Of a DNA stretch of 64,000 nt, positions 1 to 10,547 are shown one piece after another (position 1 is the stretch's first letter; each line of letters starts with the position of its first letter). Source of the DNA: Micromonospora citrea (GTDB lineage: Bacteria; Actinomycetota; Actinomycetes; Mycobacteriales; Micromonosporaceae); NCBI RefSeq assembly GCF_900090315.1, contig NZ_FMHZ01000002.1, positions 744,001 to 808,000 on the forward strand, written 5' to 3'. Below the pieces are notes generated by a model. That model did not search any database. It was not told the DNA's origin and was given only the letters and a program-made list of their open reading frames with translations. The translations under genes and the position numbers were made by a program.

Positions 1-51
1 CACGGCGACACCCTGACCGCCCGCCACCTCCGCGAGTACGTCGCCCGCTGA
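1..51 (+). CDS. C-terminal end of a gene cut by the window edge
   Basis: Frame 1 is open from the first base and ends at a TGA at 49-51, giving a 16-residue tail ending in HLREYVAR. The charged helical tail is compatible with a soluble protein, but there is too little sequence to assign a family. Confidence 0.5.
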   Translation, partial: HGDTLTARHLREYVAR

Positions 52-107
52 GGAACCCACGCCCCCGGGTTCCGCGTGTCGCCCGCCGGCACCGGGACCC
101 GGGGGCG

Positions 108-356
108 TCACCGTCCGGGCGCGGGGACGGCCCGGGCGGGCGGGACGGCCAGCCGGGTCAGCCAGCGGCGCAACGGTGACACCGAGGCCGCGACCGGGGT
201 GAGCAGCCCGACGGTGATCAGCAACGCGTCGAGAAAGAGCGTCGCGAGCACGACGAGAAGGGCCAGCGACGCGACCGTGCGGGCGACCGCCGGCACCGGG
301 CGCGGGGCCGCGCGGTGCACGCCGTGGTAGCGGGCGGGAGTGCGGGGTGGAGCCAT
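108..356 (-). CDS. small hypothetical membrane protein
   Basis: This 82-residue frame starts at ATG 354-356. A basic N-terminus is followed by one long or two short hydrophobic segments (about residues 27-60) and a Pro/Arg-rich tail, as in many small actinobacterial membrane proteins. It is convergent with the fragment at 1-51. The ribosome binding site is weak (AGGCAGG about 15 bases upstream), so the start is uncertain. I do not recognise a family and infer no function. Confidence 0.5.
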   Translation of the reverse strand: MAPPRTPARYHGVHRAAPRPVPAVARTVASLALLVVLATLFLDALLITVGLLTPVAASVSPLRRWLTRLAVPPARAVPAPGR

Positions 357-856
357 GGTGCTGATACCTGCCTAGAAGTTCGGAGGCGCCCCTCCTACCC
401 GCCGTGAGCTGCGTAAACACCACCGATGACGCACACCACAACAACCACACCGGCCGCGGCGACCGTTCCCCGGGCGGGTCAGGCGAGACGGCGCGGCCGC
501 CGGCGCTGCCACGGGGTCTCCACCGCCCGTGGCCGGTAGGCGGCGCGTACCCACTCCACAGCCCGTCCGGCGGCAGGCCGCGAACGAGACAGCGCCGCCC
601 CCGGACCGGGACGGTCCAGGGGCGGCGCTGGGTGTCGGTGTGCATGTCGCCTCTCGGCGCGTGGCGCGACGCGGCTCCAGCCGAACGGTATTCCGCGAAG
701 GCAATTCAGGTGAGGCCCGGGGACACTGGACACACCGACACCTCATTCAACCAGCCGACAGCCTCCGGTGTTCCCCGACCGGCCGCTCTCTTTCAGGACC
801 GCTGGGCCGGGGTGCCCGACCGGGACGGCCGGCCGTGCGTGCGGTGGATGTGCCGT
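357..856. other. 500-base stretch without a convincing gene
   Basis: Open frames here overlap on both strands and have low-complexity Arg/Pro/Ala composition with no recognisable domain. The only structure seen is an imperfect inverted repeat at 591-629 (AGCGCCGCCCC paired with GGGGCGGCGCT), which could be a terminator or the remains of a short gene. Confidence 0.4.
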
Positions 857-886
857 CGGCCGGCACCCGTGTTCGGGTGCCGGCCG
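857..886 (-). terminator. hairpin terminator downstream of the first lysozyme-like gene
   Basis: A perfect 13-bp stem (857-869 with 874-886) closes a 4-base loop, 30 bases beyond the stop of the minus-strand gene ending at 916. There is no T-tract, as is usual in actinobacteria. The duplicated gene at 5280 has a different hairpin, so the duplication stops before the terminator. Confidence 0.7.
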
Positions 887-915
887 GCGGTCCCCCTTGT
901 GGTGGAAGGTCTGTG

Positions 916-1509
916 TCAGCTGTTCCAGTGCTCGGTGACGAGGTCGGCGGCCTGCTGCTCCCACTGCGCGTAGTGGTCGGGGTAGGCCGACACCTGCACC
1001 GTCTGCGCCGCCTTCGTCAGCGGCATGTCCTGCCACCCGTCGACCTGCTTGAGACCCTTCAGGAACGCCATGGTCGAGTACTCCGGGTCGGTGATCTGCT
1101 CCACCGTGCCCCAACCCGAGGACGGGCGCTGCTGGAACAGGCCCTGCGAGTCATGGTCGTTGCGCTCACCCAGATGACCCAGGTTCTCCAGCTTCGACTC
1201 CTGCAACGCCGTCGCGATCGCCACCACGGCGGCACGCTCGTCCATCCCGGCCTTCTTCGTCGCCGCGACGATCGCCTTCACGTTGCCGACCTGCTCGTCC
1301 GACAGGTCGATGCGCGACTGCGCACCCTGCACACCGTGCGGAATCAGCTTGCCCTTGTCCGCGCCCGGCTTGTCGGCCTGCACCGCCACGGTCACGGGCG
1401 TGCCCTCGACCGGCGAGGCGGCGTGAGCGGTGGCCGGACCGGCGAACACGCCACCGGCGAAGGCCAGACCAGCGATACCCAGAACGCTCTTACGCATGAT
1501 CGTGTTCAC
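916..1509 (-). CDS. secreted lysozyme-like (transglycosylase-fold) protein, copy 1
   Basis: The 197-residue protein has an N-terminal signal peptide (hydrophobic core about residues 8-25 ending near TAHAA) and a C-terminal domain resembling the lysozyme-like module of actinobacterial cell-wall hydrolases. The segment ALQESKLENL supplies the likely catalytic Glu and is followed by the typical GLFQQRPSSGWG and an MPLTKAAQ-VQ-SAYPD ending. It probably acts on peptidoglycan outside the cell. GTG at 1507-1509 is chosen because GGAG lies 7 bases upstream; ATG starts at 1497 and 1521 are alternatives. A near-identical paralogue lies at 5280-5879. It is transcribed alone from a long conserved leader. 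Confidence 0.8.
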   Translation of the reverse strand: MNTIMRKSVLGIAGLAFAGGVFAGPATAHAASPVEGTPVTVAVQADKPGADKGKLIPHGVQGAQSRIDLSDEQVGNVKAIVAATKKAGMDERAAVVAIATALQESKLENLGHLGERNDHDSQGLFQQRPSSGWGTVEQITDPEYSTMAFLKGLKQVDGWQDMPLTKAAQTVQVSAYPDHYAQWEQQAADLVTEHWNS

Positions 1510-1532
1510 GATGGGCTCCATTCGGGGGGAAG

Positions 1533-1573
1533 GCACCCGCACGACTACCGAGGGGGATCGGAAACGCGGGTGC
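1533..1573 (-). promoter_or_regulatory. conserved leader hairpin just before the start codon, copy 1
   Basis: Arms GCACCCGC (1533-1540) and GCGGGTGC (1566-1573) pair perfectly and enclose a second small stem (1548-1551 with 1558-1561). The structure ends 23 bases before the GTG start and is fully conserved in copy 2, so it may control translation. It does not match the ydaO (c-di-AMP) riboswitch known upstream of actinobacterial cell-wall hydrolases. Confidence 0.4.
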
Positions 1574-2007
1574 AAGCACCGTCCGGCGCTCAAAAGGGAA
1601 CTGGGGGGATCCGGCACGGGTGCCGGGAAGAATCAGACCGGCCTCGCGTGGGCCGGATCGTGGCCCGTGTCGCGGGGGCGGGGGGACGCCCTCGCGTCGG
1701 CCGGACCATGTCCAACGACCGCCGGCCCGCCGTCATTCCGGGCCCGGCACCCCCACCCGCAGGCGGAACGTGCCCCTACTCGGCCGTACGCAGGGTGTAA
1801 CGACCCCGACCCCGCCACGATTCCGCACCCACGATGCCCCCGATCACACCCCGAAACCGGACACCCGACCCGACACCCGACACGCCGGACACCAGACGGC
1901 CCAGAACGCCGGGCACACGCCGCAGACCGAACGGCCGGGCGCACACCGGATCGTCAGCGAGCAGCGCCGATACGAACAGGCGGCACGGACGACGCGCAAC
2001 CACCGAC

Positions 2008-3692
<1,685 letters not shown>

Positions 3693-3711
3693 GCGGGCGC
3701 CGAGTCGGCCA

Positions 3712-3740
3712 TTGACACACCTCGACGGCGGGCCTACCTT
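3712..3740 (+). promoter_or_regulatory. promoter of the secreted hydrolase
   Basis: TTGACA (3712-3717) and TACCTT (3735-3740) are separated by exactly 17 bases, a good match to a housekeeping-sigma promoter. They lie about 70 bases before the ATG at 3809, which is preceded by GAGGGAG. Confidence 0.6.
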
Positions 3741-3808
3741 CGGGGCGCTACCGGCCGGTAGGCACCCGTCCCGCCGCCATCCCTGGGCGGCCCTCCGAGG
3801 GAGCAACG

Positions 3809-5179
3809 ATGCCGTCCTCACCCGTGCGCGCCGCCCGCCGCCTGCTGGCCGCCGGCGTCGCCCTGGCCGTCGCGGTCGGGCTCGCTGGCGCCGCGCCGGC
3901 CTCGGCCGCCACCGACCGCCATTCCGACGGTACGCAGCCGCTGCCCGGCTACACCATCGACAACCCGCCGCTGGCGCCGCTGGTGGTGGGTGGCGCGCCG
4001 AGCACCGTCCGGCAGGGCGTGCACCGGCACGCCGGCTTCGTCATCGAGGTGCCGGCGAAGTGGAACGGCGACCTGGTGATGTGGGCGCACGGCTACCGCG
4101 GCCAGGAGAAGGTGCTGTCGCCCGAGCCGCCCGGCTTCGGGCTGCGGCAGCGCCTCCTGGAGCAGGGGTACGCGTGGGCGTCCTCGTCGTACGACCGCAA
4201 CGGCTTCGACATCCGCTCCGGCGTACGCGGCACCAAGGACCTGGCCGACCATTTCGCCCGGGTGGTGAAGCGTCCCCACCGCACGTACGCGGCCGGGGTG
4301 TCGATGGGTGGCTACGTCATCGCCCGTTCCCTGGAGCAGTATCCCGGCTTCTACGACGGGGCGCTGCCGATGTGTGGCGTGCTCGGCGACCACCAGCTGC
4401 TGGACTTCTTCCTGGACTACAACCTGGTCGCCCAGGCTCTCGCCGGCGTGTCGGCGTACCCGACCCCGCCGGACTACCTGAGCAACGCCGTCCCCCGCAT
4501 CCAGGTGGCCCTCGGGCTGGCGGGGCTCACCCCGACCGGCCCGGACACGACCAACGCCCGTGGCAGGCAGTTGCGGGACATCACCATCGAGCGGTCCGGC
4601 GGCCCGCGTCCCGGCGCGGCGGCGTCCTTCGCGGTGTGGAAGGACTTCCTCTTCGCGATCAGCACCACCGACGGGGGCGACTCCCCCGCCGAGCGTCCCG
4701 GCCAGCTCGCCACCAACCTGTTCACCCGGTACGGCCCGAACAGCCCGGTCGACGTCAACGCCGCCGTGCAGCGGGTCGCCCCGGAGAACCCGCTCCAGCG
4801 GATCCTGCCGACCCTGACCGAGGTGCCCCGCATCGCCGGACGGCCCACCGCCCCGGTGGTCAGCCTGCACAACCTCGGCGACCTGTTCGTGCCCTTCTCG
4901 ATGGAACAGGCGTACGCCCGGGACGTGGCGAAGCACGGCCGCAGCCGGCTCGTCGTCCACCGGGCCATCCGGGCCGCGCAGCACTGCGAGTTCACCCCGG
5001 CCGAGGCCGGCGCCGCCTGGGACGACCTGACCGCCTGGGTACGCACCGGCGCCCGTCCCGCCGGCGACCCGGTGACCGATCGGGCAGCGGTGGCCGCGCC
5101 GGACTACGGCTGCCGGTTCAGCGACCGGGCCGCGTACGCCGCCGGCGTCGGCACCCGCCGCCTCTACCCCGCCTGCTGA
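3809..5179 (+). CDS. secreted alpha/beta hydrolase
   Basis: The 456-residue protein starts with a long signal peptide (twin Arg, hydrophobic core, cleavage near ASAA at about residue 34). A complete alpha/beta-hydrolase triad can be placed: nucleophile Ser in GVSMGG, acid Asp in HNLGDLFVPF, and His in AAQHCEF. A WAHGYRG oxyanion-type segment lies near residue 95. The C-terminus has two Cys that could pair. The substrate cannot be told from sequence; esterase, lipase or peptidase activity are all possible. It has its own promoter and terminator and is probably monocistronic. Confidence 0.8.
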   Translation: MPSSPVRAARRLLAAGVALAVAVGLAGAAPASAATDRHSDGTQPLPGYTIDNPPLAPLVVGGAPSTVRQGVHRHAGFVIEVPAKWNGDLVMWAHGYRGQEKVLSPEPPGFGLRQRLLEQGYAWASSSYDRNGFDIRSGVRGTKDLADHFARVVKRPHRTYAAGVSMGGYVIARSLEQYPGFYDGALPMCGVLGDHQLLDFFLDYNLVAQALAGVSAYPTPPDYLSNAVPRIQVALGLAGLTPTGPDTTNARGRQLRDITIERSGGPRPGAAASFAVWKDFLFAISTTDGGDSPAERPGQLATNLFTRYGPNSPVDVNAAVQRVAPENPLQRILPTLTEVPRIAGRPTAPVVSLHNLGDLFVPFSMEQAYARDVAKHGRSRLVVHRAIRAAQHCEFTPAEAGAAWDDLTAWVRTGARPAGDPVTDRAAVAAPDYGCRFSDRAAYAAGVGTRRLYPAC

Positions 5180-5223
5180 GACTCACCCCCCCGGCCGGGA
5201 GTTGACCGGCAGGCTGCCGAAGA

Positions 5224-5265
5224 CGCCGCTGGCCGGTACCCCGTGCGGGGTACCGGCCAGCGGCG
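5224..5265. terminator. strong bidirectional terminator
   Basis: Perfect 20-bp arms (5224-5243 and 5246-5265) lie between the convergent hydrolase gene (ends 5179) and the second lysozyme-like gene (ends 5280), so the hairpin can serve both. Confidence 0.8.
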
Positions 5266-5279
5266 GTAGTTCACGTGTG

Positions 5280-5879
5280 TCAGCTGTTCCAGTGCTCGGC
5301 GACGAGGTCGGCGGCCTGCTGCTCCCACTGGGCGTAGTGGTCGGGGTAGGCCGACACCTGCACCGTCTGCGCCGCCTTCGTCAGCGGCATGTCCTGCCAC
5401 CCGTCGACCTGCTTGAGACCCTTCAGGAACGCCATGGTCGAGTACTCCGGGTCGGTGATCTGCTCCACCGTGCCCCAACCCGAGGACGGGCGCTGCTGGA
5501 ACAGGCCCTGCGAGTCATGGTCGTTGCGCTCACCCAGATGACCCAGGTTCTCCAGCTTCGACTCCTGCAACGCCGTCGCGATCGCCACCACGGCGGCACG
5601 CTCGTCCATCCCGGCCTTCTTCGTCGCCGCGACGATCGCCTTCACGTTACCGACCTGCTCGTCCGACAGATCGATCCGCGACTGCGCACCCTGCACACCG
5701 TGCGGAACCAGCTTGCCCTTGTCCACGCCCGGCTTCTCCGCCAGGGCGACGGCGGTGATCGGGGTGGCCGCCTCGACCGGCGCGGCACCCTCACCGTGGT
5801 TCAGCGGACCAGCGGCCAGACCACCGGCAACAGCCAGACCAGCGATACCCAGAACGCTCTTACGCATGATCGTGTTCAC
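5280..5879 (-). CDS. secreted lysozyme-like (transglycosylase-fold) protein, copy 2
   Basis: This 199-residue paralogue of the gene at 916-1509 is nearly identical in the C-terminal lysozyme-like domain (same ALQESKLENL Glu motif and GLFQQRPSSGWG). It has a different signal-peptide end and linker (AAGPLNHGEGAAPVEAA). The same GTG start with GGAG upstream is used. Divergence limited to the secretion/linker part suggests the copies exchange sequence or that their catalytic domain is constrained. Its role is probably peptidoglycan cleavage outside the cell. Confidence 0.8.
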   Translation of the reverse strand: MNTIMRKSVLGIAGLAVAGGLAAGPLNHGEGAAPVEAATPITAVALAEKPGVDKGKLVPHGVQGAQSRIDLSDEQVGNVKAIVAATKKAGMDERAAVVAIATALQESKLENLGHLGERNDHDSQGLFQQRPSSGWGTVEQITDPEYSTMAFLKGLKQVDGWQDMPLTKAAQTVQVSAYPDHYAQWEQQAADLVAEHWNS

Positions 5880-5901
5880 GATGGGCTCCATTCGGGGGAA
5901 G

Positions 5902-5942
5902 GCACCCGCACGACTACCGAGGGGGATCGGAAACGCGGGTGC
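5902..5942 (-). promoter_or_regulatory. conserved leader hairpin, copy 2
   Basis: The 8-bp arms 5902-5909 and 5935-5942 and the inner stem are identical to those at 1533-1573, again ending 23 bases before the GTG start. Confidence 0.4.
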
Positions 5943-6336
5943 AAGCACCGTCCGGCGCTCAAGGAAGCTCAAGGGGAAAAGATCAGACCGACCAGGATCT
6001 CGCCGGGGCGGGGGACGCCCTCGCGTCGGCCGGACCATGTCCAACGACCGCCGGCCCGCCGTCATTCCGGGCCCGGCACCCCCACCCGCAGGCGGAACGT
6101 GCCCTCACTCGGCCGTACGCAGGGTGTAACGACCCCGACCCCGCCACGATTCCGCACCCACGATGCCCCCGATCACACCCCGGAACCGGACACCCGACCC
6201 GACACCCGACACGCCGGACACCAGACGGCCCAGAACGCCGGGCACACGCCGCAGACCGAACGGCCGGGCGCACACCGGATCGTCAGCGAGCAGCGCCGAT
6301 ACGAACAGGCGGCACGGACGACGCGCAACCACCGAC

Positions 6337-6410
6337 GGGGTGTGGCCCGCCGTGCCCGGCGCAGGGATCAAGCCTGACCGCCCGGAGCCGGGCACGGCGG
6401 GCCACACCCC
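6337..6410. repeat. 24-bp perfect inverted repeat, copy 2
   Basis: Arms 6337-6360 and 6387-6410 repeat the structure at 2008-2081, including the 26-base spacer. It lies at the upstream end of the duplicated leader. Confidence 0.75.
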
Positions 6411-6565
6411 CACACCCCCACCACGACGCACCGCTCACCAGAAACCGCACAGAAACCAGAGACCGCACGGCAGACCCACACCTACGAGCAGGGCCCGGAA
6501 CCGCGGGGACGGCACGGCAACCTGCCCCGTAGCGCCGCACGTGTGGGAGGGAACGCCGACAAGCC

Positions 6566-6593
6566 GACGCCCGCCGGGAACCCGACGGGCGTC
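6566..6593 (-). terminator. terminator of the DUF4012/LPVTG operon
   Basis: Arms 6566-6578 and 6581-6593 pair over 13 positions with one mismatch. The hairpin lies 37 bases beyond the stop of the minus-strand gene ending at 6630. Confidence 0.6.
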
Positions 6594-6629
6594 AGCCGTG
6601 CCCGGAACATCGTCCGGAAGGTGCTCAGG

Positions 6630-7253
6630 TCAGCGCGCGGCTCCCATGCCGAAGCGGTGACGCTTACGCCACACCAGCGACATGAGCAGGAGCACCGCGC
6701 CGGCGCCGACGAGGCCGCCGCCGACCTTCATCGGGGTGCCCAGGCTGTCACCGGTGACGGGCAGCGGTGCCTGGTGCTTCTTGAGCACGGTGAGCGTCGC
6801 CGTCGCCACCTGATCCGACGTCTGGCCCTCGGCCCGGAAGGTGTAGGTGCCGTGGCGGCGAGGCGTGTAGGTGGTGCGGAATTCGCCCCGACCGTCAGCC
6901 GTGACCACGATCGTGTTGCGGTCGGGCTGAGGTGCCTGCTGGAACGAGACCGGCGCCATCGCGACCGACTCGCCGGTGCTGCGCCGCGCCTGCTTCTCCA
7001 GGACGGCGGCGGCGTGCGGCGAGCTGCTGACGGTGATGACGACCGTTTCGCCGGGCGTCCAGCCCTTGCCGATCAGGGTGGCGGTCTCGCCGACCACAAC
7101 TGTCGACGGGCTCACCTTGAGCGTCGCGGCGCCGCCCGGTGGGTAGACCGGCGGCTGTGGCACGCCGGTGCCGGGCGCCGCCCCCGCTGCCGTCGGCGCG
7201 GCCAACACGGCCAGACCGACCGTGAGCGCCATGATGATGCGGGATAGCCGCAT
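6630..7253 (-). CDS. LPXTG-type cell-wall-anchored surface protein
   Basis: The 207-residue protein has a signal peptide (cleavage near AGAA), an Ig-like beta-rich domain (about 45-150), and a classical sortase signal at its C-terminus: LPVTG, then a hydrophobic segment, then a basic RKRHRFG tail. It should be secreted and attached to peptidoglycan by a sortase, but no sortase gene is in the window. ATG 7253 is chosen because AGGAGG sits 9 bases upstream. It begins 13 bases after the stop of the DUF4012 gene, so the two are probably cotranscribed. The partner or ligand is unknown. Confidence 0.8.
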   Translation of the reverse strand: MRLSRIIMALTVGLAVLAAPTAAGAAPGTGVPQPPVYPPGGAATLKVSPSTVVVGETATLIGKGWTPGETVVITVSSSPHAAAVLEKQARRSTGESVAMAPVSFQQAPQPDRNTIVVTADGRGEFRTTYTPRRHGTYTFRAEGQTSDQVATATLTVLKKHQAPLPVTGDSLGTPMKVGGGLVGAGAVLLLMSLVWRKRHRFGMGAAR

Positions 7254-7266
7254 GATTGGTTCCCTC

Positions 7267-9045
7267 CTACTGATCACAGCTTGGTGCGGAAACAACTTGG
7301 GTGGTCCATGGGGTGGCGGTGGGGGTCAGCCACAGCTCGGCCGTCCCGACGCCGGTCTTCGCGGTGAGCACGGTGACCTCCAAGGTGCGGGAGTTTCCCG
7401 GGCCGACCTCGACGTTCGTCGTGGTCACCTGCCGGCGCCGTTCGGTGCCGCTGCCCACCGCCGTCTCGACGCCGTCGAGGCGGGTGGTGAGCACGGCCCC
7501 GCCGGCTGGGCTGTGCACCGACACCAGCGTGCGGACGGTGTACGGGTCGCCGGCCAGGCCGAGGCCGAGGACCGACTTGCTGAGACCCGACTTCGGCGCC
7601 GACGAGCGGAGGGTGACCCGGAGCCGAAGCTCCCGGCGTCCGTCGGCCCGGCAGTCGCCGACCGTGAGGGTCGCCGTCGGCCGGAGGTAGTAGCCGAGCT
7701 TCGCGCCGCTGCCGTCGTTGAGGAACACGCCGACGGTCGGCACGGTGTCCGTCTCCGGGAGCGCCCCGGCCATCCGGCTGTCGCCGAGCGTCCGTTGCTC
7801 CTCCGGTCGGGCACTCCAGAACAATATCCGGCGTTCAGTGACAGCACGGTCAAATGCGGACAATAAACCCTTCGGGTCTATCTTCTTCGTGACCAGCGCG
7901 TCGAACACGGCGGCGGCGGAGGCGGCGAAGAAGGCGTCCTGCTCGTCGTTCTCCATCCGCTGGTAGCTGTCGCTGAGCACGGTCTGGACGACCTTCTCCG
8001 CGGCGAGCGGGACGCCACCGGGCACCATCACCGGGCCGGTGGCCTTCAACAGGTAGGACAGCACCACCGGGTCGACGGCGAGCACGCCGTCCACCTCGGT
8101 CTTCTCCCGACGCCGGAACATCTCTCGGTAGAGCGCGGCGGCGGTCGGGAAGTGCGGGGTGAGGTTGACGTCCGCCGGATAGATCCCGGGCAGGTCGGCC
8201 CAGAGGCGGCGCACCTCCGCGGGCACCTTCAACGGCGGCTCGAACTGGCCGAGCGCACTGCTCGTGCCCTGCCGCCCCATCCGCACCCGGCCGCCGTCGG
8301 CGTGGATCAGGGCGTACGCGCCGATCATGCCGCCGGTGGCGCGCAGCTCGGCCGGGTTCTGGGACACGACGAGATAGGTACGGGGACCGTTGGCGCCGAG
8401 CAGGGGCGGCAGCAGCCGGCTGGCCTGGTCCGCCGCGGCGGTGAGTCCCGCCAGCCGGTCGATCTCGCCCCGCAGGTCGGCGAGGGCCTGCCGGACCTGG
8501 CTCACCAGGCCGTCGGTGGGCACCACCGCGAGGTTGTCCCGGGTGCCCTGAACCGCCGAGTTGACGGTCGACAGTTCCGCCGACAGTGCCTTCAGCCGGG
8601 CCACGTCGAGCCGCCCGCCCTCGGGTACCAGGCTGGTCAGGTCGGTGCGCAGCAGCAGCGGGAAGGCCTGCCGGGCCAGGTCGTCGACCGCGACCGAGAT
8701 CTGCCGTACGGCGGCGAGGTTGTCCCCGGCGTACGGGGTGTGCCGCCCGAGCCACCAGCCGGGGTCGTCGGTCGCCGCCCTGGCCTTGCCCGCCTGCTCC
8801 TGGAGCGCGGCGAGGGTGCGCTGCGCCCGGGCCGTGTCGCCGCCGACCACCTGGGCGCTGAGTTCACGGGCCAGCCCGGCGGCGTTGAGCAGATGGGCAC
8901 GGGCCTGCCAGCCCCGGAAGCCCACCCAACCACCGGTCAACAGGAGCAGGGAGCCCACCACGAGGGAGGCGAGCAGGGCGCGACGGAGCTGCCGCCGCCG
9001 ACGGGACCGACCACGCCGTCGACGCGGTCTCTGGCTCTCCCTCAC
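7267..9045 (-). CDS. DUF4012 family membrane-anchored protein
   Basis: The 592-residue protein begins with a very basic segment (RRRRGRSRRRRQLRR), one transmembrane helix (about residues 24-45) and a large extracytoplasmic part. The segment with PRTYLVVSQNPAELRATGG is characteristic of DUF4012 proteins, which are often found in polysaccharide or cell-envelope loci. No catalytic motif is recognised. It starts at GTG 9045. It lies between a glycosyltransferase gene (119 bases upstream) and the LPVTG protein (13 bases downstream), which suggests a role in building or exporting a surface polymer. This is inference from context. Confidence 0.75.
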   Translation of the reverse strand: MRESQRPRRRRGRSRRRRQLRRALLASLVVGSLLLLTGGWVGFRGWQARAHLLNAAGLARELSAQVVGGDTARAQRTLAALQEQAGKARAATDDPGWWLGRHTPYAGDNLAAVRQISVAVDDLARQAFPLLLRTDLTSLVPEGGRLDVARLKALSAELSTVNSAVQGTRDNLAVVPTDGLVSQVRQALADLRGEIDRLAGLTAAADQASRLLPPLLGANGPRTYLVVSQNPAELRATGGMIGAYALIHADGGRVRMGRQGTSSALGQFEPPLKVPAEVRRLWADLPGIYPADVNLTPHFPTAAALYREMFRRREKTEVDGVLAVDPVVLSYLLKATGPVMVPGGVPLAAEKVVQTVLSDSYQRMENDEQDAFFAASAAAVFDALVTKKIDPKGLLSAFDRAVTERRILFWSARPEEQRTLGDSRMAGALPETDTVPTVGVFLNDGSGAKLGYYLRPTATLTVGDCRADGRRELRLRVTLRSSAPKSGLSKSVLGLGLAGDPYTVRTLVSVHSPAGGAVLTTRLDGVETAVGSGTERRRQVTTTNVEVGPGNSRTLEVTVLTAKTGVGTAELWLTPTATPWTTQVVSAPSCDQ

Positions 9046-9164
9046 TCCACACGTCCTTCCCGAAACGGACAGAGAACACCATTCCTCCGCCTGTTCCTAA
9101 CAGGTAACGATCGTTTCCACCGGTAGATGACGGTATTGGCCGATGCGCGAATATCGCTCGCGAC

Positions 9165-10388
9165 TCAACGGCCGGTGGCATGGCCGGCCGCCGCGTCGTA
9201 CAGCAGCCGTTCGATCCGGTCCACGCCCGCCGGCATCGACATCTCCCGCAGGTACGCCTCCCGGCCCCGCCGGCCCATGTCCGCCCGGGCGGGCGGCGGG
9301 ATGGTGGCGGCCAGCCAGAACCGGTCGGCCAGGCTCGCCCAGTCCTCGGGCGGACAGGAGAGGCCGGCCCGGGCCCGCTCCACCAGTTCGGCGGTGTCCC
9401 CGCCGGCCGAGGCCACCACGGGCGCGGCGCAGGAGAACGCCGCCTGGAGCTTCACCGGCAGGGTGCTGCGCAGCTCGGGCAGGTCACGCAGCATGACGAG
9501 CTGGTAGTCGGCCGCGGCGTACAGCTCGGGCATGTCCAGCGGAGACCGGCGCTCGACGAAGCGCACGTTGTCGGCGCGCAGTTCGGCGGCGAGCCCCCGC
9601 ACCCGCCGCTCGTCCGCGCCCGAACCCACCAGGACGAGGTCCATGGTGCGGTCCAGTGCCGCCGCCGCCCGTACCGCCGTCTCCAGGCCCTGCCGGGCGC
9701 CGATGGTCCCGGCGTGCATCACCACGCAACGGTCGTCCCGGCGCACCAGCCGGCGCGCCGCCCGGCTGGGCCGCGCGGGTTGGAAGATCCGCTCGTCGGT
9801 CCAGTTGAGCACCACCCGCACCCGGGCCGGGTCGGCGCCGGCGGCCACGACCCGGTCCCGCAGCGACGGCGCGCAGACCGCGATCCGGTCGGCGGCCCGG
9901 TAGATCCGGGTCATCGCCGCGCCGATGCGCCCCGCCCACCGCCCGTGCTCCGCCTCGGTCGGCTCGGCCGCCGCCCAGACGTCCTGCACGTGTACGACGG
10001 TCGGCACCCGGCCCAGCAGGCGCAGCAGGCCCGCCGCGGCGAACGCGGTCGCCGGGGGCAGGTGGACGTAGAGCGCGTCGACGCCGGCGAGGAACGACCG
10101 CCCGGTCAGCGCGGCGCTCCCCGCGAAGGAGAGGTAGCCGGCCATCCGGGTGCGCAGCGATCCGTCGCCGCCGCTGTAGCGCGGGACCCGCCGGACGGTG
10201 AGCCGCTCGCTGCGGGTCTCGTGCCGCCACCGCTGCCGCCACCCGGGGTAGACGTGCCCGCCGGGGTAGTCGGGGAAGCCGGTCAGCACCCTCACCTCGT
10301 GCCCGCGCACGGCGAGTTCCTCGGCCAGACTGCCCGGGATGAAGGCCGGCTCGGGCGGGAAGTGGTACGACAGGATCCCGATCCTCAT
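9165..10388 (-). CDS. glycosyltransferase family 4-type (WcaI-like)
   Basis: The 407-residue protein has a GT-B fold. The N-terminus MRIGILSYHFPPEPAF followed by a conserved GHEVRVLTGFPDYP is typical of WcaI-like group 1 glycosyltransferases. The second Rossmann half contains HAGTIGARQGLE and a late PVKLQAAFSCAAPVVAS nucleotide-sugar site. It probably adds a sugar to a lipid-linked intermediate at the inner membrane face. ATG 10388 is chosen over a longer frame reaching 10577, which would add an Arg-rich extension without homology. It is divergent from the tyrosine phosphatase gene and upstream of DUF4012. Confidence 0.85.
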   Translation of the reverse strand: MRIGILSYHFPPEPAFIPGSLAEELAVRGHEVRVLTGFPDYPGGHVYPGWRQRWRHETRSERLTVRRVPRYSGGDGSLRTRMAGYLSFAGSAALTGRSFLAGVDALYVHLPPATAFAAAGLLRLLGRVPTVVHVQDVWAAAEPTEAEHGRWAGRIGAAMTRIYRAADRIAVCAPSLRDRVVAAGADPARVRVVLNWTDERIFQPARPSRAARRLVRRDDRCVVMHAGTIGARQGLETAVRAAAALDRTMDLVLVGSGADERRVRGLAAELRADNVRFVERRSPLDMPELYAAADYQLVMLRDLPELRSTLPVKLQAAFSCAAPVVASAGGDTAELVERARAGLSCPPEDWASLADRFWLAATIPPPARADMGRRGREAYLREMSMPAGVDRIERLLYDAAAGHATGR

Positions 10389-10547
10389 CGGCGTGCCCCC
10401 GTCCGGGCGGGGCCGCTCGGCGCGGCACGGTGCCGTGGACGGCCCGGGCCCGCGTACGATGCCCGCATCCCCTCCACGTCCGGCCGGCGCCGTCGGCCGA
10501 CGGTCGTCGCGGCGTCGCCCGCGACCGCGCCGACGAGAGGGGTCCAG

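Larger units (their letters stand above)
5276..6434. repeat. direct repeat, copy 2 (gene plus long leader)
   Basis: This is the second copy of the segment at 912-2097. The shared block begins just after the terminator and ends 195 bases before the stop of the LPVTG protein gene. The leader block from about 6010 to 6434 has only a handful of differences from copy 1, while the signal-peptide region differs strongly. Confidence 0.9.

Noticed and set aside
479..733. Short minus-strand frame ending VEWVRAAYRPRAVETPW
   Set aside because: It has a plausible ending but no ribosome binding site or recognised family, and a hairpin falls inside it. Left unannotated as too weak.
1510..1700. Possible ydaO (c-di-AMP) riboswitch before the lysozyme-like gene
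   Set aside because: The conserved GACAGCTAACCTCG-type segments and paired GGGGAA/GGGTGAA motifs are absent in both copies.
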